Assembly: GCA_020310875.1 (NCBI GenBank)
Contig: CM035433.1
Coordinates: 105,084,758 to 105,148,757, forward strand
Length of the DNA: 64,000 bases
DNA from: Ceratopteris richardii
Lineage: Eukaryota > Streptophyta > Polypodiopsida > Polypodiales > Pteridaceae
Reading direction: 5' to 3'
Shown: positions 58,005 to 64,000 of the stretch, piece after piece
Position numbering within the stretch: the first letter of the stretch is position 1
Layout: every line of letters begins with the position of its first letter
Position numbers and translations under genes: made by a program
The notes under the pieces: model-generated
Seen by the model: only the letters and a program-made list of their open reading frames with translations
The model's database searches: none
What the model was told of the DNA's origin: nothing

Positions 58005-58589
58005 ATAGTGGTACCAGAGCAACAACAAGCAAGATGGGAGATGCATTTCCATCATTCATTGACAAATTGTACTTAAGCAACTATCCAACATGGTCCCTAA
58101 GGATGGAATCATACCTCCAAGGAAGAAGCTTATATGGATATATCTCAGGAGATGAAGAAATGCCAACATTCAGGAGCAAACACCAACCTACAAGGGAAGC
58201 ACAAGAAAGGCTTACTACATGGTGTGCAAAGGATGCTCTTGCCAAGCCTTATCTAGTTAAGTCAATATCTGATTTCTTATTAGCTCACATTAGGAATTGC
58301 AAACCTCCCAAGAGACTTGGGAAGTACTTTCTTCATACTTCTCATAAAATACAAGAGCTAGGAAGAAGTAGCTATGGATGGAGTTTACAACCCTAAAAAA
58401 GCAACCAAAGCAAAGTGTAGCTGATTACGTGACCAAGATGAAGGATGTGGCTGACCAGATTGCAAGCATTCAAGAAGAGATAGAAGAAGAACATATAGTA
58501 AGGCAAATCATAAATGGCATCAAAGCTCATGATAAGTGGGAGTCCTTCACCACAGTAATGGACCTTTATATGGATATGGAGATCCTGAC
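58005..58589 (+). mobile_element. Copia element Cop-VI, 5' gag part only
   Basis: The primer-binding variant TGGTACCAGAGC at 58009-58020 is followed at 58034 by a Copia Gag start. The element stops at 58589, where the 5' LTR of Gypsy A2 begins. Its continuation should lie beyond A2, outside the window. Confidence 0.85.
58034..58589 (+). pseudogene. Copia gag N-terminal part (Cop-VI)
   Basis: Gag starts MGDAFPSFIDKLYLSNYPTW and continues YLQGRSLYGYISGDEEMPTF, LTTWCAKDALAKPYLVKSIS, KQPKQSVADYVTKMKDVADQ and EEEHIVRQIINGIKAHDKWE, the standard order of plant Copia capsid segments. No zinc knuckle is reached before A2. Broken fossil. Confidence 0.85.
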
Positions 58590-59215
58590 TGTTGAAGCTC
58601 AAGGTCAAGGACAAAGCATGGAAGCGCATCAAGGAGGTAGACACACAAGAAGGAGGAGCAAGTAGGGAGCTCCAAGAAGCACCTGTCAAATTTTCAGAAG
58701 AAATCCCTACAAAAATAGTGATTTTTATCACTAAAAACCATTGTAAATACCATTTTCCATTTTTGTAACTCCATTTTGTTCAAGCCGAGGAGTCCTCGAG
58801 CTTGAGGAGTATTAGAACTACCATCCTACCAATTTTCATGATTTTTAGACTCCGTTTGAGCCCCCAAATAAGCCCTGGAACCTATTTTTTAACTAGGCCG
58901 GACACTAGGTCTGGACAGGGCCAAAACCACTCAAAAACTATAAAAAGGGCTGGAGAGCTCATTTTTGAGGGCAGCTTGTTGTAGATTTCAGTTTAGTAAG
59001 AGAACTCTTTGGTAATCGAAGCTTTCCATTGTTCCACTCTTTGTTCTTACCTTGTGCGCGTGTGTGTGTATGTGTGTGCACGCTCGTGTGCTTTCACTCA
59101 CGCACTTGTGCCATCACTTGCTCACGGTCTTCATACCGGTCCTCACGTCTCCACGGATTGACATTTATGAGGTGTATCTCCTCACGTTGGTACTCACCAT
59201 TGTGCTAGAGTGACA
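58590..59215 (+). repeat. 5' LTR of Gypsy A2 (626 bp)
   Basis: It starts TGTTGAAGCTC and ends GAGTGACA, matching 29868-30490 of A1. TATAAAAA lies at 58939-58946 and a GT-rich stretch near 59058-59085. Confidence 0.95.
58939..58946 (+). promoter_or_regulatory. TATA box in A2 5' LTR
   Basis: CTATAAAAAGGGC is identical to the A1 copy at 30215-30227 and is the probable core promoter for the genomic transcript of A2. Confidence 0.75.
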
Positions 59216-59223
59216 CCAAATTT

Positions 59224-59241
59224 TGGCGCCGTTGCCGGGGA
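59224..59241 (+). other. Primer-binding site, Asp tRNA type (A2)
   Basis: TGGCGCCGTTGCCGGGGA, eight bases after the LTR, complements the 3' end of plant tRNA-Asp. This site is known from Athila-type and related non-chromovirus plant Gypsy elements, which agrees with the lack of a chromodomain in A1. Confidence 0.9.
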
Positions 59242-60778
59242 GAGAGCTTGGAGGACGAGCGTGTGACGGTAAGACGTGGAGTAGCGACGTTGGAAGGTGA
59301 AAAATCGCCATTTTTCAGTTCAGTTCTGAGTTTTTCTCCTTCTTCATCTTCATCATCATCACCATCTCCTTCCCTCTTCATATTCTCTTATTTTTTCCAT
59401 TTTCGCCACTACATTCACTCGTTTTTTACTCGTGGCTGTGAGAAACAAGCTTAGGAGGAGCTGAGAACCAAAAGCGCTGAAGAAAATCACTTGGAAAACC
59501 TCTCAAAACTCCAAAAATTCAACTCAGTATCGCGCGGACTAAAGCGACCTGCGCCTGGTATCGCGAGCATCATATTGTGATTTTGGAGGGTGGCTTTGCA
59601 TCCACAGGCTGATAGGAGGGACAAGGAGGACACAAGGTACACAAACCTGCAAAAATTTTTGAATTTGGGTGTGAAAATCTCCAAGTATCGTGTCCGGTTG
59701 AGATTTGGTATCGCGATACCAGAACTCCCGTGTATCGCGATACTTGTCGAGATATCGCATCGTGCCTGCCCACTTGAGGTATCGCGATACCATTCTGGTA
59801 TCGTATCGTCAAGTGTTGGTGTCGCGATCGCGGTCGCCCCGGTGGTATCGTATCGTGGTCCACCTGGTATCGTATCGTCTGATTTTTGGTATCGTATCGT
59901 TTGCAAACTAGTATCGTATCGTCGGGTACTTATTGTTGGTAACGCGATACCATTCTGGTATCGTGCCCTGAAGTTGGTATCGCGATCTTACCTTACCTAG
60001 CAGTATCGTATCGCCCACTTTCCCAAGGGTATCGTGATACCATTCTGAGGTCGTATCGCCCTGGTCCTCTCGTATCGTATCGTCGAAGTTTTAGTATCGT
60101 ATCGCCTACTTCCCAAGGTAGTATCGCGACACTTGAAATAGTATCGTATCGCCAAGACTAGTGGTGTCGTATCGTTTCCTTACCAGGAAGTGTATCGCGA
60201 TACCATTTTTGGTGTCGTATCGTGGCAAACCCTTGGTATCGTATCGTGTTGTTGGTATCGTGATTCCAGTAATTCCGGTGGTGTCGTATCGTCTAAAGTG
60301 GTATCGTGTAAAAAAAGAGGTATCGTATCGGGGAAAATCTGGTGTCGTATCGCCTGTTCTGAGTTCCCAGAGAGATCCAGTTTCCCTGTTTTAAACCCCA
60401 GAACCCTGAACTGGCATAACTTTCTCATACGAAATCCGTTCGGAGTGATCTTGGGTTTGTTGGAAAGCTCGTGGGGAGTACAACAAAAACATCGACTGGT
60501 TATGTTAATATTAATACCAGGATTATTAGATAGGGTATTTGGAAGTTGACCCTCAGGGAAACTAGAAAATCAAGGTGTTCCAAAGGATTCTGAGCAATAT
60601 AAGAGAACTTTGGGACTAGAAGCCAAGGCTTATGAACCTGAGATCTGGGAGACACTTAGGCAAGGATAGACAAAGCATTAGGTCATCTGAGGCTAGTGTC
60701 AACCATACATCCAAGTCTTGGGCTCAACAGCTTAGTGGTTATCCTTACACACGAAGTTCAGAAACCAGTGACTCGGAA
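59242..60778 (+). other. Leader of A2 between primer site and Gag
   Basis: About 1.5 kb. It opens with a CT-rich, Ser-coding-looking stretch (59330-59410), then the TATCG block (59528-60359), then ordinary sequence. The Gag reading frame is already open from about 60566, but the first ATG in that frame is 60779. Short frames here, including those through the TATCG block on both strands, look like by-products of the repeats. Confidence 0.7.
59528..60359. repeat. TATCG palindrome block in the A2 leader
   Basis: By my reading this stretch holds 11 exact TATCGTATCG (59799, 59846, 59868, 59890, 59912, 60004, 60073, 60095, 60142, 60237, 60321) and four exact TATCGCGATA palindromes (59709, 59733, 59780, 60193). 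It also holds further variants such as GTGTCGTATCG and TATCGTGATACC. Spacers between them differ and are 10-30 bases, so it is not a simple tandem array. Two GGTATCGCGATACC sites are perfect 14-base palindromes. Confidence 0.95.
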
Positions 60779-63700
60779 ATGTCTTTTAGCATGGAAAGAC
60801 CCACACGTAGCTCAGGCATTGCCTGTTTACAGACACCAGAAGGTCCCTATAAGACCCAATTGGAGTATATCCGGACCAACCAGTTAGGTGCTCGCATCTA
60901 TGAGGATGGTCTAAGACGATCAGTGGTTCAACTCAAGAATCCTGACCAACCCTTTGGACTTGAACACCCAGTGGTCAAGTTTGAAGAGGGTGCTTACATT
61001 GATAAGGAAGGAACCATGTATGTGGTTACCAACTTACCAGATAGGACAGATGAGTTTGGAAATATCATTACTGAGAATGAGATAGGAGACCTAGAGCAAG
61101 GAGACCTAGGAAGAGAACCCAAGACTCCTAGAGGTAAGTCAGTCCTAACTAGAGTGCTCACTCCAGAATGGATTCCTCAAGATAATAAAAGCATAGAACT
61201 ATTCGTGAATAGAGAAACGGAGGAAGCCTTTTGGAGATCTAGGCCGGATCAACCCAGCCCAGTAGTCACTATCTATGAATTCAAGGACCCAGAGACACCA
61301 GGGAAAGCTGTCTACCTAGATCACACATCTCAGAAATTATTCTTGGTATCAGATCATGACAGACATGCTTACACTTGGCAAGGTGAATCAATTTTCCCTC
61401 CACCCAGATCTAATGTTTCCCAGGGCCTCCAAGGAGCCGGATCATCAAAGACTCATGAAACCCAGAGAGAAAGAACTAGAGAGAGACCAGAGGTAAGCTT
61501 TGCAGATACTATAGGCAGAGACAGATCAGGATATGGAACGGAAAGACTTGAAAGGGGAAGACATAGAGTTCATAGGCATCAAAGAGATGATCATGATTTC
61601 CCATTGCCTAGACCACGAGAACACTCAAGAACCCTTAGACCCTCTCAAGTGGTTAAGACAATGAAGAACTACTTTGATGGATTTGGAGATCCTTATGATC
61701 ATGTGGCGGAGTTCAAACAAGTGCTAAGAGCTGAACAGGTTGAAGACTTATTCACCCAGTTCGAGGCATTTGGTTTGACTCTTAAGGGTACTGCCTTAGC
61801 TTGGTTTCAACCTCTAAACAGTCGCAACTATAGAGAGATAGGTCAGCTGCTAGAAGAATTCATTGTAGAATTTTCCAAGAGTGGTATCAGGCATAACACA
61901 TCATCCTTGATCCACAGCTTCAAGCAGACACCCCAAGAAACAGTGCGACTCGCAGGAAGAAGATTTAGGCAGTACTTGGAAAGATGCCCTGTACCAGAAT
62001 TACCCACATCAGCCAAACAGGTGGCACTGTTTTTAGATGGCCTATTGAGCACAAAATTAAGGTCATATGTATACTTGAAAGAGCCTAGGTCCATAGAAGA
62101 GTGTATACGGATGTGCATTGACATAGAAGACAACTTGGGTGAGGAATTAGGACTATCCAAACTCTATAAGGATTCTGATAGTTCTACAAGTCATACCTCT
62201 AGAGCCTCCACTGAGATAGATGAGATAGCTGAGCAAGTGGCCAAAAAGCTAGGAGTTCAAAATAGGCAAATGCCAAGGGTTACTTCAGTGAAGCGATGTT
62301 ATACGTGTGGAGGAGATCACATGGCTAATGTCTGCCCAATGATGACTCAACCCCAAGGAAACCCTAATGCTCTGTATTGCACCATTGAGAGAAAATACAC
62401 AAACCATACGGCCCAAGATTGTCCCTATAACAGACAGGCTGTTAGACAAAATTATCAGCAACCTTACCAGCAGGGTAGGTATCAGAATCAATACCAACAG
62501 CCATATTATAGGCCACAACAATATCAACCTCAATACCAGCAGCAATATCAAGCACCATATAGACCACAACCAGTCCTAGGAAACCAACCACCAGCTCCTG
62601 CCAATGTGATCCCAGTTAAATATACGATGGCGGAGGAGAACCATAATAGAGCATTGGTGCCACTAACCCCATTGGTTTCAGAAAATGATTCTCACGCTCA
62701 TGGTTCAGACTACTTCCATGAAGATATTCCACAGGCTTATTATATAGAGTCACCTGAGCAAAGTGAGACTTCTCAGTATCAATATGAGGCACCACCTATG
62801 GAGCAAAATTGGGAGCCAGAATACTCCAATGTCATGTATACGAATCCAAATCCTAGGCCCCAATTGAGACAAGTAAGACCACAAGCCCCTAGAGGACCAT
62901 GCTTTAGATGTCAGGGCGACCATTTCATTCGTGAATGTCCCCACCAACCAGCTCTGGGACTAGGACAGAACATCACAATACAAGGCTTTTGTCCTGAGTG
63001 CGGCAAGGAACATCTTCCTAGAGAGTGTCCAAGGAATCCCTCTAGTGCACCCAAGGTCACACCCATCAACGTGGTAGGCTTAGTGGCAGATTCAAGTTCA
63101 AGTAGCAATAATGTGGCTCCTGTACAGGCAGTTACTAGGGCACAGGCTGCACAACAAGCAAAACCATCTGAGCAGTCGGAGTCAAGTGAGGCAGGAGAAC
63201 CTAGTAAGAGGAAACCAAGAACATGGAAGGATACCAGAGAGAAGGCTAATCGCAAGTGGAACAAAAAGTTATCCGAGCTAGAAGAAAGCCTAAGGGATAC
63301 CAAAACAAAAATAGAAGACATTGCATCTCAAAGCCCCTCGCATGCTGAAGCTCCATCCACTTCGCCTCATTCCACCCCACCACCCATTGTAAATAACCCA
63401 CAACCAGGGTCTGTTCTTGCAGATCCAACCCCAGAAGGTTTGGACATGATGTTCAAAGCCTACCAGGCTCGTCTTCAAGAAGGGCCAACAGCTGCAAACC
63501 TAGACAAGAGTTACCCTAGAGCAGATTTAGAGATTGAACGGATGAAAATGTGCATGAAAATGGTAGAACAAGCTCAAGCCATACTTGAGACTAGTCAAAA
63601 GTTCAATCAGACAAACTCTGTCAGACCGGATTTGCATTTCCAAGGCTTACTAGAAAGATTAGAGCAGTTGGTAAATAAACCACAAATTTCTTTACCACCA

Positions 63701-64000
63701 CAGGCTCAACCAACTATTGAAAGAAGAAGCTCACCACCAATGGGAGCTTATGTTCCTAATTCCACGGATGCTGGAATGCCTCCTTCAATTCAACAGTACT
63801 CTCAAGAGTTCTTGCGGGAAATACAGGAAGAGAAATGGGCCAAGGAGAAGGGTAATTCCCCTCCTATTCTTGAGATTGATGATCTTCATGATCAATTTCC
63901 CCAAGACATTCCGTCTATCTATGGAGACCAAGCTGAGCAACAAGAAGATGAAAGATTAGATTTTGAATCTAATTCTTTACAAGAGTTGCCTCATTACACA
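60779..64000 (+). CDS. Gypsy Gag (A2), open to the window edge
   Basis: From ATG 60779 the frame stays open for at least 1,074 codons and leaves the window. The capsid-like core runs about residues 295-420 (MKNYFDGFGDPYDHVAEFKQ, GTALAWFQPLNSRNYREIG, LLEEFIVEFSKSG, VALFLDGLLSTKLRSYVYL). Three CCHC-type knuckles of the C-x2-C-x3-H-x4-C form sit at residues 507 (base 62297), 708 (62900) and 738 (62990). Between the first two is a Gln/Tyr-rich low-complexity stretch (about residues 558-595). A basic helical segment lies near 810-840, and the end matches A1 Gag (from 63447). At over 1,000 residues it is very long for a Gypsy Gag. Gag assembles particles and binds element RNA. Confidence 0.85.
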   Translation, partial: MSFSMERPTRSSGIACLQTPEGPYKTQLEYIRTNQLGARIYEDGLRRSVVQLKNPDQPFGLEHPVVKFEEGAYIDKEGTMYVVTNLPDRTDEFGNIITENEIGDLEQGDLGREPKTPRGKSVLTRVLTPEWIPQDNKSIELFVNRETEEAFWRSRPDQPSPVVTIYEFKDPETPGKAVYLDHTSQKLFLVSDHDRHAYTWQGESIFPPPRSNVSQGLQGAGSSKTHETQRERTRERPEVSFADTIGRDRSGYGTERLERGRHRVHRHQRDDHDFPLPRPREHSRTLRPSQVVKTMKNYFDGFGDPYDHVAEFKQVLRAEQVEDLFTQFEAFGLTLKGTALAWFQPLNSRNYREIGQLLEEFIVEFSKSGIRHNTSSLIHSFKQTPQETVRLAGRRFRQYLERCPVPELPTSAKQVALFLDGLLSTKLRSYVYLKEPRSIEECIRMCIDIEDNLGEELGLSKLYKDSDSSTSHTSRASTEIDEIAEQVAKKLGVQNRQMPRVTSVKRCYTCGGDHMANVCPMMTQPQGNPNALYCTIERKYTNHTAQDCPYNRQAVRQNYQQPYQQGRYQNQYQQPYYRPQQYQPQYQQQYQAPYRPQPVLGNQPPAPANVIPVKYTMAEENHNRALVPLTPLVSENDSHAHGSDYFHEDIPQAYYIESPEQSETSQYQYEAPPMEQNWEPEYSNVMYTNPNPRPQLRQVRPQAPRGPCFRCQGDHFIRECPHQPALGLGQNITIQGFCPECGKEHLPRECPRNPSSAPKVTPINVVGLVADSSSSSNNVAPVQAVTRAQAAQQAKPSEQSESSEAGEPSKRKPRTWKDTREKANRKWNKKLSELEESLRDTKTKIEDIASQSPSHAEAPSTSPHSTPPPIVNNPQPGSVLADPTPEGLDMMFKAYQARLQEGPTAANLDKSYPRADLEIERMKMCMKMVEQAQAILETSQKFNQTNSVRPDLHFQGLLERLEQLVNKPQISLPPQAQPTIERRSSPPMGAYVPNSTDAGMPPSIQQYSQEFLREIQEEKWAKEKGNSPPILEIDDLHDQFPQDIPSIYGDQAEQQEDERLDFESNSLQELPHYT

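Larger units (their letters stand above)
58590..64000 (+). mobile_element. Large Gypsy LTR retrotransposon A2 (5' part; runs off the window)
   Basis: 5' LTR (58590-59215), Asp-type primer-binding site, a leader of about 1.5 kb with a TATCG-palindrome block, then Gag to the window edge. It is inserted in the gag of Copia Cop-VI. It belongs to the same family as A1, sharing LTR and Gag C-terminus. The visible part looks whole: the Gag frame is open throughout, and many CpG sites survive in the leader, so it is likely a young insertion. Confidence 0.95.

Noticed and set aside
59528-60359. TATCG block considered as a CRISPR-like array or simple microsatellite
   Set aside because: Units vary in length and orientation, spacers are irregular, and the context is a plant retrotransposon leader. 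It is a palindrome mosaic, not an array of equal repeats and spacers.
59487-60428. Several open frames on both strands through the TATCG block, rich in Tyr/Arg/Ser or Asp/Thr/Ile
   Set aside because: They are translations of the repeated DNA (a unit read in several frames). Their residues follow the TATCG motif, no domain is seen, and they overlap each other on both strands.

Overview
The window reads as intergenic DNA from a large, repeat-rich plant nuclear genome. Almost all of it is LTR retrotransposons of the Copia and Gypsy superfamilies, carrying the primer-binding sites usual in plants: complement of the initiator-Met tRNA 3' end for most elements, and of the Asp tRNA 3' end for one Gypsy family. 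The base composition is AT-rich, AT microsatellites are present, and no intron-bearing host gene could be recognised. I cannot name the species. No rRNA operon, tRNA gene, CRISPR array or bacterial-style operon was seen.

Layout. 1-2995: an unrecognised open frame and a Gypsy remnant (G1), both minus strand. 2996-8717: a Copia element (Cop-I, minus) whose LTR abuts the RT of another Copia element (Cop-B1, plus, 8718-10511). 10512-12489: no recognised gene. 12490-17423: Copia element Cop-II (minus), whose leader holds a short element with a 5S-rRNA-like head. 17600-22350: Gypsy remnant G2 (minus), same family as G1. 22359-30490: the 3' three quarters of a large Gypsy element, A1 (plus). 30640-33290: a probable tRNA-derived SINE and a Gypsy gag remnant (G3). 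33304-37050: Cop-B2. 37051-42850: low-information DNA with AT repeats and one CT-rich, possibly host-derived exon-like stretch near 41.5 kb.

42850-55253 is a three-level nest. Cop-B3 was split by Cop-III (with a clear CTTAA target duplication), and the 5' LTR of Cop-III was split by Cop-IV, which has two 0.8-kb LTRs. 55254-57010 is a Copia 3' end (Cop-V, minus). 57010-58589 is the start of another Copia element (Cop-VI), whose gag was hit by a second member of the large Gypsy family, A2 (58590 to beyond the window end). A2 keeps its 5' LTR, primer-binding site, a leader full of TATCG palindromes and a gag frame that stays open to the window edge.

Within the large Gypsy family (A1 plus A2) the parts run: 626-bp LTR, Asp-type primer-binding site, long palindrome-rich leader, Gag with three CCHC knuckles, aspartic protease, RT, RNase H, an integrase preceded by two HHCC-type zinc modules, and then a second retropepsin-like domain and a basic tail with recurring W-V-P-K motifs. 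The second protease-like domain, the doubled zinc module and the leader palindromes are the most unusual things in the window. The elements are treated here as fossils: parts and nesting are given, not the individual lesions.
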